A DNA stretch of 22,988 bases, taken from positions 3,286 through 26,273 of the forward strand of contig DDKG01000057.1 of the NCBI GenBank assembly GCA_002339265.1. Direction: 5' to 3'. The position numbers and the translations under genes are program-made. The first letter of the stretch is position 1. Every line of letters begins with the position of its first letter. Shown here in pieces: positions 1 through 7,932 of this stretch. The notes under the pieces were generated by a model. That model was not told where the DNA came from. It worked only from the letters and a program-made list of their open reading frames with translations, and ran no database searches. Source of the DNA: Massilia sp. UBA2604 (GTDB taxonomy: Bacteria; Pseudomonadota; Gammaproteobacteria; Burkholderiales; Burkholderiaceae_D).

Positions 1-200
1 TGGCAGCCTTCGCGGTCGCCCGAGTGGTTCAGCGGGAACAGCACCTCTTGCGTGAACTTCGCGCCTTCTTCGAGCACCTGGTTGATGATGTCGGCATCGA
101 TCTCCGAGTACTTCGGCAGATTCTTGAATTCTTCGGTGACGTTGAGGAATTCGTGCAGAACGAACTGCATATCCCGGATTGGCGCGACGTACTGACCCAT
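1..200 (-). CDS. Acyl-CoA dehydrogenase, N-terminal fragment (runs off the window)
   Basis: Only the first 66 codons are present; the gene continues past base 1. The start (ATG at 198-200, minus strand) has a GGAG ribosome binding site at 207-210. The peptide begins MGQYVAPIRDMQFVLHEF and continues with the pattern of the acyl-CoA dehydrogenase N-terminal extension domain found in the roughly 600-residue FadE-type enzymes (LNVTEEF, then EVLFPLNHSGDREGC). Such enzymes are FAD-dependent and introduce the 2,3-double bond into acyl-CoA in beta-oxidation. The catalytic region is outside the window, so substrate range cannot be judged. It lies 47 bp downstream of a TetR-type regulator on the same strand, suggesting co-transcription and control by that regulator. 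Confidence 0.85.
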   Translation of the reverse strand, partial: MGQYVAPIRDMQFVLHEFLNVTEEFKNLPKYSEIDADIINQVLEEGAKFTQEVLFPLNHSGDREGC

Positions 201-238
201 GGTTATCTCCTGAACGATGGTAATGATGTTGGACGTAA

Positions 239-259
239 CAGGCGGCTTCAGGCCGCCTG
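239..259. other. Perfect hairpin over the tetR stop codon
   Basis: CAGGCGGC and GCCGCCTG (239-246 and 252-259) form an 8-bp GC-rich stem with a 5-base loop (TTCAG) that contains the TGA stop of the TetR gene. On the minus strand the stem is followed by TTACGTCC, not a clear T tract, so this may be a weak attenuator or mRNA-stability structure between tetR and the acyl-CoA dehydrogenase gene rather than a real terminator. Confidence 0.45.
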
Positions 260-865
260 ATGGTCTTGCGGTAGTTGGGGATTGCGGTAATTCTCGACCA
301 GCCGCTCGAAGGCGGCCCGTGCGCGCTCGACCGCGCCTGGATTGCGCAGGAAGCGGGCATCGTGGTGCAGGGCCAGGATCAGGCCGTGCATCTCGAACAC
401 CAGCTGGGCGGCGTCCAGGTCGCGCCTCAGGTGGCCGATCTCGACCGCCTGCTGCACGCTGCGCAGCAGGGCTTCCTGCCAGGCGCGCACCATCGACACC
501 AGCTGCTCGCGGATCGGGCCTTCGCGGTCGTCGTATTCGACCGCGCCGCTGATATAGATGCAGCCCGACGCGATCTCGACCGAGACGCGCTTGACCCAGC
601 GGGTGTACATCGCCACCAGGCGCGGCAGGCCGCGCGCTTCCTTGATGCTCGGGAAAAACACCTCCTGCTCGAAGCGGTGGTGGTACAGCTTGACCACCTC
701 GAGCTGCAGGTCTTCGCGCGAACCGAAGTGGGCGAACACGCCCGACTTGCTCATGCTCATCCGGTCGGCCAGCAGGCCGATGGTCAGGCCTTCGAGGCCG
801 TTGCGACTGGCGAGCTCGAGCGCGACGTCGAGGATTGCGGCCCGCGTCTGTTCGCCCTTGCGCAT
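248..865 (-). CDS. TetR/AcrR-family transcriptional regulator
   Basis: 205 residues, a normal TetR length. Residues 1-55 form the three-helix DNA-binding domain: TRAAILDVALELASRNG, then the helix-turn-helix LTIGLLADRMSMSKSGVFAHF followed by GSREDL. The C-terminal ligand-binding part (about 80-200) resembles the YsiA-like group of regulators often associated with fatty acid degradation. The gene immediately precedes an acyl-CoA dehydrogenase on the same strand, so an acyl-CoA-responsive repressor of beta-oxidation genes is a reasonable inference but is not shown. No clear Shine-Dalgarno sequence precedes the ATG at 865; GGGGAA lies too far upstream. A consensus -35 and a candidate operator lie at 913-951. 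Confidence 0.88.
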   Translation of the reverse strand: MRKGEQTRAAILDVALELASRNGLEGLTIGLLADRMSMSKSGVFAHFGSREDLQLEVVKLYHHRFEQEVFFPSIKEARGLPRLVAMYTRWVKRVSVEIASGCIYISGAVEYDDREGPIREQLVSMVRAWQEALLRSVQQAVEIGHLRRDLDAAQLVFEMHGLILALHHDARFLRNPGAVERARAAFERLVENYRNPQLPQDHQAA

Positions 866-912
866 GAATTTTGCTGAAGTACTGATGGCTTCCCCTGAAT
901 CGAAAAAAATCC

Positions 913-951
913 GAACGCTCGTACTATTATCTATCAGCCGAGGAATGTCAA
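913..951 (-). promoter_or_regulatory. Candidate tetR promoter with overlapping operator-like dyad
   Basis: On the minus strand a perfect TTGACA (-35, 946-951) is followed by an AT-rich stretch offering GATAAT (14-bp spacer) or AATAGT (17-bp spacer) as -10. Directly downstream, 913-924 reads GAACG-CT-CGTAC, an inverted repeat with one mismatch, overlapping the -10/start region where a TetR repressor would sit for autoregulation. The promoter call is moderate; the operator call is speculative. Confidence 0.45.
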
Positions 952-1132
952 ACGGGAACTTAGAGGTGGCGTTCTATTGATGCAAGACAACGATTGGTAC
1001 TGGGAGAAAGTACCGTGCAGCGCTCCCGCGCCGCCACCGTGGGTGGCGCACAGGAGTTTGTCGTTTCAGCTATAAAGGTACATTATTTTTCGCGAATGGG
1101 ATATCCCGTTGACGAGGTGCATGACGACAAGG

Positions 1133-1516
<384 letters not shown>

Positions 1517-1534
1517 TATATTTTTCCAATATCC

Positions 1535-2695
1535 CTAGGTATAGCCGAATGTGACCACCCGCATCACCAGCTTATAGGCCATATACGCCATGCCATAGGT
1601 GGCGCGACGCAGCCAGCCGGTGTGAGCGAATTCCTGCGGACAGACCTCCTTGCCATCGGCAATGCCGCGCTCGATATGCTCGCGCATGGTGGCGGCGAAC
1701 ACCGGATCGCTCACCACGACATTGGCCTCCTGGTTCAGGAACAGCGACAGGCCGTCGCAATTGCTCGAGCCCACAGTCGCCCAGTCGTCGTCGACTACCG
1801 CCACCTTGGCATGCAGCTGGGTCTTGCGGTATTCGACCACCCGCACGCCGTCGGCCAGCAGCTTGGGATAGAAGGAATGCGCGACCGCATCCTGGATCTT
1901 GAACTCCCCCACCCCGATCAAGAGCGTCACCTGCACGCCGCGCCGCGCGGCATGCGCCAGCGCCTTTCGGAACTTGCGGCCCGGCGCGAAATACGGCGTC
2001 GCCAGCAGTACGCTGTGGCGCGCGTGTCCCAGCGCGTGCAGATAGGCTTTCTGGATCGTGCTGCGGTTACGCAGGTTGTCACGCACCACAAATGCGGCCC
2101 GTGCCGGGCTTTCGCAAGAGGGAATGGGCTGCTTGCGCATTTCCCGGAACAACTGGAAGCGCTTGCGCAGCCGCAGGCGGCCGGACCTGGCCCACTGGAC
2201 TTGCGCCTCGTGGTGGATCTGGGCCACCAGCGGGCCGCGCACGCGCACCGAGAAATCCCAGCGCGGCGCCGGCAGGCGGTGGCCGTCGGCGTGGTCGCAC
2301 AGCCAGTCGTCGTTGACGTTGATGCCGCCGACGAAAGCGACTTCGCGGTCGATCACGGCGATCTTGCGGTGCGAGCGGGCGATGCCGCGCCGGCACCAGG
2401 GATTGAAGACGCGATATTGGGCGCCGGCGTCAAGCAGGGTGGGCCCGAGCCGGCCGCAGCAACGGTGGCCGGTGCCGAACCAGTCGACCAGCACCCTCAC
2501 CTTCACGCCGCGGCGCGCGGCGCGCGCGAGGGCGTCGCGCACGGCGGCGCCGGTCTCGTCCTCGGCAAAGATATACGTCTCGAACAAGACCTCGTGCTGG
2601 GCGGCGTCGAGCGCCTCGATCAGCGCCGGGAAGAAAGCAATGCCGCTCTGCAGCAGCGCGATGTCATTGTTGTCGACAAAGGTCAGACTGCGCAT
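1535..2695 (-). CDS. clsB: Cardiolipin synthase B (phospholipase D superfamily)
   Basis: 386 residues from the ATG at 2695. I prefer this start to an upstream in-frame one because AAGG lies 6 bases before it and the homologous sequence begins at MRSLTFVDNNDIALLQSG. Two HKD motifs of the phospholipase D superfamily are visible: HRKIAVID (about residues 109-116, then FVGGINVNDDW) and HAKVAVVD followed by GSSNCDGLS in the C-terminal half. ClsB makes cardiolipin at the membrane from phosphatidylglycerol and a second phospholipid. The start overlaps the end of the upstream EEP-family gene by 13 bp, implying translational coupling, the same pairing as ybhP-clsB in E. coli. Confidence 0.9.
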   Translation of the reverse strand: MRSLTFVDNNDIALLQSGIAFFPALIEALDAAQHEVLFETYIFAEDETGAAVRDALARAARRGVKVRVLVDWFGTGHRCCGRLGPTLLDAGAQYRVFNPWCRRGIARSHRKIAVIDREVAFVGGINVNDDWLCDHADGHRLPAPRWDFSVRVRGPLVAQIHHEAQVQWARSGRLRLRKRFQLFREMRKQPIPSCESPARAAFVVRDNLRNRSTIQKAYLHALGHARHSVLLATPYFAPGRKFRKALAHAARRGVQVTLLIGVGEFKIQDAVAHSFYPKLLADGVRVVEYRKTQLHAKVAVVDDDWATVGSSNCDGLSLFLNQEANVVVSDPVFAATMREHIERGIADGKEVCPQEFAHTGWLRRATYGMAYMAYKLVMRVVTFGYT

Positions 2696-3513
2696 GGCCC
2701 TTGTGTGAGTTCGAGCTCGGCCACGATGGGCGCGTGATCGGACAGCTTGGCCCACAGCGGACCATGCATCACCCTGGCGTTATTGACCTTGAAGCCGCGC
2801 ACGTAGATGCGGTCGAGCCTGAACCACGGCAGCATGGCCGGGAAGGTGCGGGCCGGCGCCAGGCGCGGCTGGCGGCCGGCCCAGCTGCGCACCATGTCAC
2901 CCATCGGCGAGCGCGGCCCCAGTTCGTCGAACACTTCCTTGACCCCAAGGGCGTTGCGCAGCTTGTCGCTGAGGGTGTTGCGCCAGTCATTGAAGTCGCC
3001 CGCGATGATCACCGGCTCGCCGTTCGGCGCGGAGGCGTTGACGGCCTCGATCAGCGAGGCCGTCTGGCGACCGCGGCTGCCTTCGAACAGGCCCAGGTGG
3101 ACGACGTAGCAGTGCACGCGGCATTCGGGCGCGCCCAGGATGCAGTGCAGGATGCCGCGCTGCTCGTAGGCGTGGTCGGAGACGTCGTGGTTGTGCGAAT
3201 TCTCGATCGGCCAGCAGCTCAGCAGCGCATTGCCGTGGTGGCCGTGGTCGTAGACCGCGTTCATCCCGTACGCCGTATGGTGGGCGTCGGGCGCGAAATA
3301 ATCGTACTGGGCGGTTTCGGGCCAGTGGCGGTGGCCGCGGTCTTCCTTGCCGTAGCGCGCCTGGAAGCGGTCGTGGCGCCCTTGTACTTCTTGCAGGAAC
3401 ACGACGTTGGCGTCGAATTCGGCGATGGCTTTCTTGAGTGCGATCACGCGTGGCGTGCTGCGCAGCGAAGAGACGCCCTTATGAATGTTGTAGGTGGCTA
3501 CACGGATTTTCAT
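2683..3513 (-). CDS. Endonuclease/exonuclease/phosphatase family protein (YbhP-like)
   Basis: 276 residues with the ordered motifs of the EEP (DNase I-like) fold: MKIRVATYNIHKG at the N-terminus, FLQEVQGR (metal-binding Glu), HLGLFEGSR, IIAGDFNDWRNTL (catalytic Asp/Asn) and LSDHAPIVAELEL (Asp-His) near the C-terminus. Family members hydrolyse phosphodiester bonds in DNA, RNA or phospholipid-type substrates; the substrate of this group is unknown. Position immediately upstream of and overlapping clsB mirrors ybhP in E. coli, which hints at a lipid-related role (inference). No strong ribosome binding site is visible before the ATG at 3513. The 133 bp upstream hold no recognisable gene. Confidence 0.85.
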   Translation of the reverse strand: MKIRVATYNIHKGVSSLRSTPRVIALKKAIAEFDANVVFLQEVQGRHDRFQARYGKEDRGHRHWPETAQYDYFAPDAHHTAYGMNAVYDHGHHGNALLSCWPIENSHNHDVSDHAYEQRGILHCILGAPECRVHCYVVHLGLFEGSRGRQTASLIEAVNASAPNGEPVIIAGDFNDWRNTLSDKLRNALGVKEVFDELGPRSPMGDMVRSWAGRQPRLAPARTFPAMLPWFRLDRIYVRGFKVNNARVMHGPLWAKLSDHAPIVAELELTQGPCAV

Positions 3514-3646
3514 GGGAACATTCTACCCGGATCGGACCGCCGTTCTCGTGAAACGGGCCCAATCGTGCGCTTCACAGCCTGGCGCTGGAGCGCGGAGCGC
3601 GGCGGTCGGCTTGGATGCCGTCGCGCCCTTACTGAATCTCTGACAT

Positions 3647-3856
3647 TCAGGCAATCGCCAGCGCGGTGTCATACACCGCTTCATGCCCCGACACGATCAT
3701 GCGGCGGGGACGGCGCTCTTGCGCGCCCTGTTTTTCCTGACGGGGGGCCAGCGGACCACTCAGGCGCAGGCCGTCGAACAGATCGATATAGATGCAGTCG
3801 TCCCCCAAGGTGATTGCCTTAACTTTCTTGTCGCTATTCAGTTCGAGGTTATCCAT
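3647..3856 (-). CDS. Small DUF2442-like protein, function unknown
   Basis: 69 residues from the ATG at 3856, chosen because GGGAG lies about 5 bases upstream; a longer in-frame start at 3904 lacks such a site. The core VKAITLGDDCIYIDLFDGLRL followed by GPLA, a PR(x)n-R segment and a short C-terminal GHEAVYD resembles DUF2442 proteins (pattern: beta strand, LFDGR-like turn, vPLa..PRL, small C-terminal strand). DUF2442 proteins occur alone or next to DUF4160, sometimes in toxin-antitoxin-like pairs; no partner gene is visible here. The gene stands alone, with a well-formed promoter at 3921-3949. The family assignment is from pattern only. Confidence 0.6.
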   Translation of the reverse strand: MDNLELNSDKKVKAITLGDDCIYIDLFDGLRLSGPLAPRQEKQGAQERRPRRMIVSGHEAVYDTALAIA

Positions 3857-3920
3857 TTTATCTCCCAGAATCATCCACTTAAAAGTTTCCCACCCAAAAT
3901 TCATCTTGGGTGAACTGTTG

Positions 3921-3949
3921 ACCTTAGTCTACGCATTTACACCTGTCAA
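3921..3949 (-). promoter_or_regulatory. Sigma-70-type promoter for the DUF2442-like gene
   Basis: On the minus strand TTGACA (3944-3949), a 17-bp spacer, then TAAGGT (3921-3926). The predicted start of transcription near 3914 would give a leader of about 58 bases. The -35 lies inside one arm of the perfect inverted repeat at 3944-3982. Confidence 0.55.
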
Positions 3950-3982
3950 ACATCGAATATCTCGTGCACATGCTGTTTGACA
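3944..3982. repeat. Perfect 9-bp inverted repeat containing two divergent TTGACA hexamers
   Basis: TGTCAAACA at 3944-3952 and its exact reverse complement TGTTTGACA at 3974-3982 are separated by 21 bp. The left arm supplies the -35 of the minus-strand promoter. The right arm reads TTGACA on the plus strand but has no good -10 at the right distance. The arrangement could be a regulator binding site. Confidence 0.6.
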
Positions 3983-4096
3983 AAATTTCCTATTGTTATG
4001 AAAAAGACAGGTGAACTGTATTCAAATGTATTTTCATAGGAGAGAGTGCATTTGAGCGAACGCATATGCGCGGCCACGCACAGACCATTTTTTGAA

Positions 4097-4116
4097 AAAA
4101 GTACCTACGTACTTTT
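4097..4116. other. AT-rich 8-bp hairpin
   Basis: AAAAGTAC, loop CTAC, GTACTTTT. The stem is perfect but has only two GC pairs, flanked by A and T runs on both sides. It could be a protein-binding dyad or a weak bidirectional terminator; nothing in the context decides. Confidence 0.4.
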
Positions 4117-4216
4117 GTTAAAAAACGTCATTTTATTGCGCAAACATGCCACATTTCAATGCTGATTTTCGGCAAATAAACTGCTATAAGGCAATTTTAT
4201 TTACTGTTCGCAATTT

Positions 4217-4669
4217 TTAAGCGATTTTGCGGGGTAGTTGCAGGATCGCTTCGGCGTTGGATGACGAGAAGCAGCGGTCCGCCGCTTCCAGATGCGGCAG
4301 CCAGGCATGGCGCAGGTGTTCGCGCGGGCTGAGGAGGATGGGGATATCGCGCGGCACGCAGACCGAGAACACGTGCTCGGTATTGTGGGTCACGCCGGGG
4401 GCGTAGCGGTGACGCCAGACGGGATAGATCTCGTAGACGTTCGACAGCTGCCAGTCGCGCAGGCAGATGTGTTCGCCGTCGGCCACGATGCCGGTCTCTT
4501 CGAACAGCTCGCGCGCGGCGGTCTTCATCAACGGCTCGTCCGGCGCGTCGAGCGAGCCGGTGACCGATTGCCAGAAGCCCGGGCGGTCGGCGCGTTCGAG
4601 CACCAGCACTTCCACGTCGGAAGTGTGGATCACGACCAAGACCGATTCGGGGATCTTGTGGGGTTTCAT
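4217..4669 (-). CDS. nudB: Dihydroneopterin triphosphate diphosphatase (Nudix hydrolase)
   Basis: 150 residues, the usual NudB length. The Nudix box is at residues 38-61: GSLDAPDEPLMKTAAREL then FEETGI, with RE and EE metal ligands at 53-54 and 57-58; there is one more residue between the first Gly and the first acidic residue than in the textbook pattern. The N-terminal KIPESVLVVIHT and the internal PGFWQSVTGSL are typical of NudB. The enzyme removes pyrophosphate from 7,8-dihydroneopterin triphosphate in folate synthesis. It lies 46 bp downstream of aspS on the same strand, an arrangement shared with E. coli and many proteobacteria. No strong Shine-Dalgarno sequence is visible before ATG 4669. 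Confidence 0.87.
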   Translation of the reverse strand: MKPHKIPESVLVVIHTSDVEVLVLERADRPGFWQSVTGSLDAPDEPLMKTAARELFEETGIVADGEHICLRDWQLSNVYEIYPVWRHRYAPGVTHNTEHVFSVCVPRDIPILLSPREHLRHAWLPHLEAADRCFSSSNAEAILQLPRKIA

Positions 4670-4715
4670 GGGCAGGATGGGAGGCGGACGGCAAGACCAT
4701 CCGCCCCGGCCATCG

Positions 4716-6518
4716 TTACGCCACTTTCGGCTCGTTACGCAGGCGGATATGCAGTTCCTTGAGCTGCTTCTCGTCGACTTCCGACGGCGCGTTGGTCAGC
4801 AGGCACTGGGCGCGCTGGGTTTTCGGGAAGGCGATCACGTCGCGGATCGACTCGGAGCCGGTCATCAGCGTGATCAGGCGATCCAGGCCGAAGGCCAGGC
4901 CACCGTGCGGCGGCGCGCCGTACTGCAGCGCATCCAGCAGGAAGCCGAACTTCAGCTGCGCCTCTTCGGCATCGATCTTCAGCGCGCGGAACACCTTGCT
5001 CTGCACTTCTTCGCGGTGGATACGGATCGAGCCGCCGCCCAGTTCCCAGCCGTTCAGGACCATGTCGTAGGCCTTGGCGATGCAGGCGCCCGGGTTGGTC
5101 TCGAGCATGTCCTCGTGGCCGTCCTTCGGTGCGGTGAACGGGTGGTGGGTCGCGTTCCAGCGGTCGCCGTCTTCGTCGTATTCGAACATCGGGAAGTCGA
5201 CCACCCACAGCGGGGCCCAGACGTCGTCGAACAGGCCGGCCTTCTTGCCGAATTCCGAGTGGCCGATCTTCACGCGCAGCGCGCCGATGGCGTCGTTGAC
5301 GACTTTCGCCTTGTCGGCGCCGAAGAAGATCAGGTCGCCATCTTGCGCGCCGGTCAGTTCCAGGATCTGGGTGAGGACTTCGTCCGAGATGTTCTTGACG
5401 ATCGGCGACTGCAGGCCGTCACGGCCCTTGGCCTTCTCGTTGACCTTGATGTAGGCCAGGCCCTTGGCGCCGTAGATCGCCACGAATTGGGTATAGGCGT
5501 CGATTTCCGAACGCGGCATCGAACCGCCCTGCGGCACGCGCATGCCGACCACGCGGCCGTTCGGCATGTTGGCGGCGCTGTTGAACACCTTGAACTCGAC
5601 CGACTTCATCAGCTCGGTCAGTTCGGTGAACTCGAGCTTGACGCGCATGTCCGGCTTGTCCGAACCGTACTTGCCCATCGCGGTGGCGAAGTCCATCACC
5701 GGGAACGGGTTGGCCAGTTCGATGCCGGTGGTGTTCTTGAACACGACGCGCATCATCTCTTCGAACAGGTCGCGGATTTCCTGTTCGGTCAGGAACGAGG
5801 TTTCGCAGTCGATCTGGGTGAATTCAGGCTGGCGGTCGGCGCGCAAGTCTTCGTCGCGGAAGCACTTGGTGATCTGGTAGTAACGGTCGAAGTTGGCGAC
5901 CATCAGCAGCTGCTTGAACAGCTGCGGCGACTGCGGCAGCGCAAAGAAGTTGCCGGCGTTGACGCGCGACGGCACCAGGTAGTCGCGCGCGCCTTCCGGG
6001 GTCGACTTGGTCAGCATCGGGGTTTCGATGTCGATGAAGCCCAGGTTGTCCAGGTACTTGCGCACTTCCATCGAGACTTTATAACGCAGCTTCAGGTTGT
6101 GCTGCATTTGCTGGCGGCGCAGGTCGAGCACGCGGTGCGTCAGGCGGGTGGTTTCCGACAGGTTGTCGTCGTCCAGCTGGAACGGCACCGGCACCGAGGC
6201 GTTCAGCACTTCGACTTCGGTCGCGTTGATCTCGATCTTGCCCGACTTCAGGTTGCTGTTGGCGGTGCCTTCCAGGCGGTTGGTCACGGTACCGACGATG
6301 CGCAGGCAGTACTCGTTGCGCACGCCTTCGGCGGCCTTGAAGACGGCGGCGTTGTCCGGATGGCAGACCACCTGCACCAGGCCTTCGCGGTCGCGCAGGT
6401 CGATGAAGATCACACCGCCGTGGTCACGGCGGCGGTGCACCCAGCCGCACAGGCTGACGGTTTGGCCCAGCAGTTCCTCGGTCACGAGGCCGCAGTAGTT
6501 GGTACGCATGGTGGACAT
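4716..6518 (-). CDS. aspS: Aspartyl-tRNA synthetase (bacterial type)
   Basis: 600 residues from the ATG at 6518, chosen because GGAA lies about 10 bases upstream and the homologous part starts at MRTNYCGLV; an earlier in-frame start would add 13 unlikely residues. The N-terminal OB-fold anticodon-binding domain is seen in [20 protein letters not shown]; the class II catalytic core carries [13 protein letters not shown], motif 2 in [18 protein letters not shown], an inserted GAD-type domain (about 290-420) and motif 3 in [16 protein letters not shown]. It charges tRNA-Asp, and in many betaproteobacteria also tRNA-Asn for later amidation (known for the group, not visible here). It sits between the DUF502 gene and nudB in one minus-strand run. 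Confidence 0.97.
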   Translation of the reverse strand: MSTMRTNYCGLVTEELLGQTVSLCGWVHRRRDHGGVIFIDLRDREGLVQVVCHPDNAAVFKAAEGVRNEYCLRIVGTVTNRLEGTANSNLKSGKIEINATEVEVLNASVPVPFQLDDDNLSETTRLTHRVLDLRRQQMQHNLKLRYKVSMEVRKYLDNLGFIDIETPMLTKSTPEGARDYLVPSRVNAGNFFALPQSPQLFKQLLMVANFDRYYQITKCFRDEDLRADRQPEFTQIDCETSFLTEQEIRDLFEEMMRVVFKNTTGIELANPFPVMDFATAMGKYGSDKPDMRVKLEFTELTELMKSVEFKVFNSAANMPNGRVVGMRVPQGGSMPRSEIDAYTQFVAIYGAKGLAYIKVNEKAKGRDGLQSPIVKNISDEVLTQILELTGAQDGDLIFFGADKAKVVNDAIGALRVKIGHSEFGKKAGLFDDVWAPLWVVDFPMFEYDEDGDRWNATHHPFTAPKDGHEDMLETNPGACIAKAYDMVLNGWELGGGSIRIHREEVQSKVFRALKIDAEEAQLKFGFLLDALQYGAPPHGGLAFGLDRLITLMTGSESIRDVIAFPKTQRAQCLLTNAPSEVDEKQLKELHIRLRNEPKVA

Positions 6519-6595
6519 AGTTTTCGTTCCAGGTTGGTTGATTGCTCGCGCCGCCATCGAAGGCGGCCACTATTCTTTCGTACTTTGATTCGGTA

Positions 6596-7219
6596 TTACT
6601 TGATCGCTGCGGCCGGCGCACTCACAGGTACTTCCACCGGCGCGACCACGCCCATCGAGACGATGTACTTCAATGCCGCATCGACCGTCATGTCCAGCTC
6701 TTTCACGCGGCTGCGCTCCATCATCAGGAAGAAGCCGGAGGTCGGGTTCGGGGTGGTCGGCACATACACGCTGACGTAGTCGCCGCCCAGGTGCGCCGCC
6801 ACTTCGCCGCCCGGCGCGCCGGTGAGAAAGGCGATGGTGTACGAGTCGGCATGCGGATACGGCACCAGCACCGCCTGGCGGAAGGCGTTGCCCGACGGCG
6901 AGAACAGCGTGTCCGACACCTGCTTGACGCTGCCGTACAGCGAGCTGACCACCGGCACCCGCTTGAGCAGGCGTTCGCCCAGGCGCACGATGTAGTTGCC
7001 GACCAGGTTGTTAGTGAGCAGGCCGGTCAGGAACACGATGGCCAGGGTCAGCACCGCGCCGAAGCCCGGCACGTCCATGCCGAACATGGAGCGCGGCTGC
7101 CAGGCGTCCGGGACGAACAGCAGCGACTGGTCGAGCGTGCTGATGATCAGGTTCAGCACCCAGGCCGTGATGACCAGGGGCACCAGGACCAGCAGGCCGG
7201 TGATGAAATATTTGCGCAT
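6596..7219 (-). CDS. DUF502 family inner-membrane protein
   Basis: 207 residues from the ATG at 7219, chosen because GGGA lies 7 bases upstream and the upstream in-frame extension is Arg/Pro-rich non-homologous sequence. Two membrane segments are visible, about residues 6-26 (FITGLLVLVPLVITAWVL) and 54-74 (GAVLTLAIVFLTGLLTNNLV), with a conserved soluble part containing RVPVVSSLYGSVKQV and VPYPHADSYTIAFLTG typical of DUF502. Molecular function is unknown. The fmdB - DUF502 - aspS order is common in betaproteobacteria and suggests one operon; the gap to fmdB is 46 bp. Confidence 0.85.
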   Translation of the reverse strand: MRKYFITGLLVLVPLVITAWVLNLIISTLDQSLLFVPDAWQPRSMFGMDVPGFGAVLTLAIVFLTGLLTNNLVGNYIVRLGERLLKRVPVVSSLYGSVKQVSDTLFSPSGNAFRQAVLVPYPHADSYTIAFLTGAPGGEVAAHLGGDYVSVYVPTTPNPTSGFFLMMERSRVKELDMTVDAALKYIVSMGVVAPVEVPVSAPAAAIK

Positions 7220-7265
7220 CGGATTCCCGTTGTTCTTGTTGGCGCGCGGCGCGAGCCGCGCCGGA

Positions 7266-7592
7266 TCAGGCGCCGCTCTTGTCGCCGCCGCCGCTCGGCG
7301 TACTTGGCGCGGCCGGGGCCGCAGGCGCCGCTGCGCTGGACTCGGTCGACGCGGCCGGCGCCGGGGCGGCGCCGTTTCCATTGCTGGCCGTACCGGTGGC
7401 CGGCGGCGTACCGCCGCGGAAATCGGTCACGTACCAGCCGGTACCCTTGAGCTGGAAGCCGGCAGCGGTCACTTGTTTCTTGAAGGACGGCTTGGCGCAG
7501 GACGGGCAGACGGTCAGGACCGGATCCGATATTTTTTGCAGTACATCTTTGGTAAAACCGCATTCTTCGCAGCGGTAGGCGTAAATCGGCAT
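7266..7592 (-). CDS. FmdB-family zinc-ribbon protein
   Basis: 108 residues from the ATG at 7592, preceded by GGAG about 9 bases upstream. The N-terminal MPIYAYRCEECGF with a second pair VCPSC (C8, C11, C29, C32) forms the single zinc ribbon of the FmdB/CxxC_CXXC_SSSS family. A short body (KKQVTAAGFQLKGTGWYVTDF) is followed by a low-complexity Ala/Pro/Ser/Gly tail (about 70-108). The family is named after a putative regulator of formamidase, but its general role is unknown. It heads the fmdB - DUF502 - aspS run. Confidence 0.85.
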   Translation of the reverse strand: MPIYAYRCEECGFTKDVLQKISDPVLTVCPSCAKPSFKKQVTAAGFQLKGTGWYVTDFRGGTPPATGTASNGNGAAPAPAASTESSAAAPAAPAAPSTPSGGGDKSGA

Positions 7593-7783
7593 GCTAGGTG
7601 CTCCGCAAAAATCTTCAAAACCCTGAATTATAAAGCTTTTACACGGGGATTTGCCGTTTGCGGCCTGCCTCGGCTGGCACAGACCCGGCGCATGGGCAAG
7701 AGCGCACGGTACGCTGTTGTTTTTCACCATCGTCAACAGGTGTTTCGTTTGCCCAAGCATGCCGCAGATGTTTTAATACGGCC

Positions 7784-7922
7784 TGATTCACCGAATGTTG
7801 GCGGCAGGAAATATCTGCCGCTCTCAGCAAAGAAGAAACAGAAGACTGCGCGATGCCTGCATGAGCGCGGTCCGTACAAGAACACTAGCTTGCCAAGCCC
7901 GCGTATGCGGGCTTTTTCTTTT
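7784..7922 (+). ncRNA. Candidate small RNA
   Basis: A promoter-like TTGCCC (7749-7754), 17-bp spacer and TTTAAT (7772-7777) precede a transcript of about 140 bases containing a 7-bp hairpin (GCGGCAG 7801-7807 with CTGCCGC 7815-7821), an A-rich single-stranded stretch (7824-7848), a weaker GCGC/GCGC structure, and a strong intrinsic terminator ending in T5CT4. No plus-strand protein gene precedes the terminator, so an independent short RNA is the simplest explanation. It runs convergently into the 3' end of ubiB. I do not recognise it as a known RNA family. Confidence 0.42.
7895..7922 (+). terminator. Rho-independent terminator
   Basis: AAGCCCGC, loop GTAT, GCGGGCTT followed by TTTCTTTT. The T tract is present only on the plus strand, so it does not serve ubiB, which ends nearby on the minus strand. 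Confidence 0.75.
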
Positions 7923-7932
7923 GGACGGGGCG

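Larger units (their letters stand above)
3857..4216. other. AT-rich intergenic region with multiple short repeats
   Basis: About 360 bp between the DUF2442-like gene and nudB, clearly more AT-rich than its surroundings. It holds the minus-strand promoter at 3921-3949; a perfect 9-bp inverted repeat (TGTCAAACA 3944-3952, TGTTTGACA 3974-3982); a second 8-bp inverted pair (CACCTGTC 3940-3947, GACAGGTG 4006-4013); a 10-bp direct repeat GGTGAACTGT (3909-3918, 4010-4019); and an AT-rich hairpin at 4097-4116. No convincing gene is seen. Confidence 0.6.
7593..7932. other. Intergenic region between ubiB and fmdB
   Basis: About 340 bp without a protein gene. On the minus strand it carries a TATAAT (7627-7632) without a good -35, a possible fmdB promoter giving a leader of about 30 bases. 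On the plus strand it carries a candidate promoter (7749-7777), three successive hairpins and an intrinsic terminator (7895-7922), described as a candidate small RNA. Confidence 0.6.

Noticed and set aside
1098..1107. Perfect palindrome GGGATATCCC downstream of hslR
   Set aside because: Too short and without a loop for a terminator; 10-bp palindromes of this kind occur by chance.
3977..3982. Plus-strand TTGACA in the DUF2442 upstream region as a divergent promoter
   Set aside because: No acceptable -10 lies at 16-18 bp (the sequence there is GAAAAA-like) and no plus-strand gene follows.
4052..4165. Possible 37-codon plus-strand ORF starting at TTG with AGGAG 9 bases upstream
   Set aside because: The spacing is good but the start is a rare codon, no promoter is evident and the sequence is AT-rich, so chance is the better explanation; ribosome profiling would decide.
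4467..6779. A 770-codon open frame on the plus strand opposite aspS
   Set aside because: A shadow of aspS in high-GC sequence; the translation is His/Val/Asp-rich nonsense while the minus strand encodes a clear synthetase.
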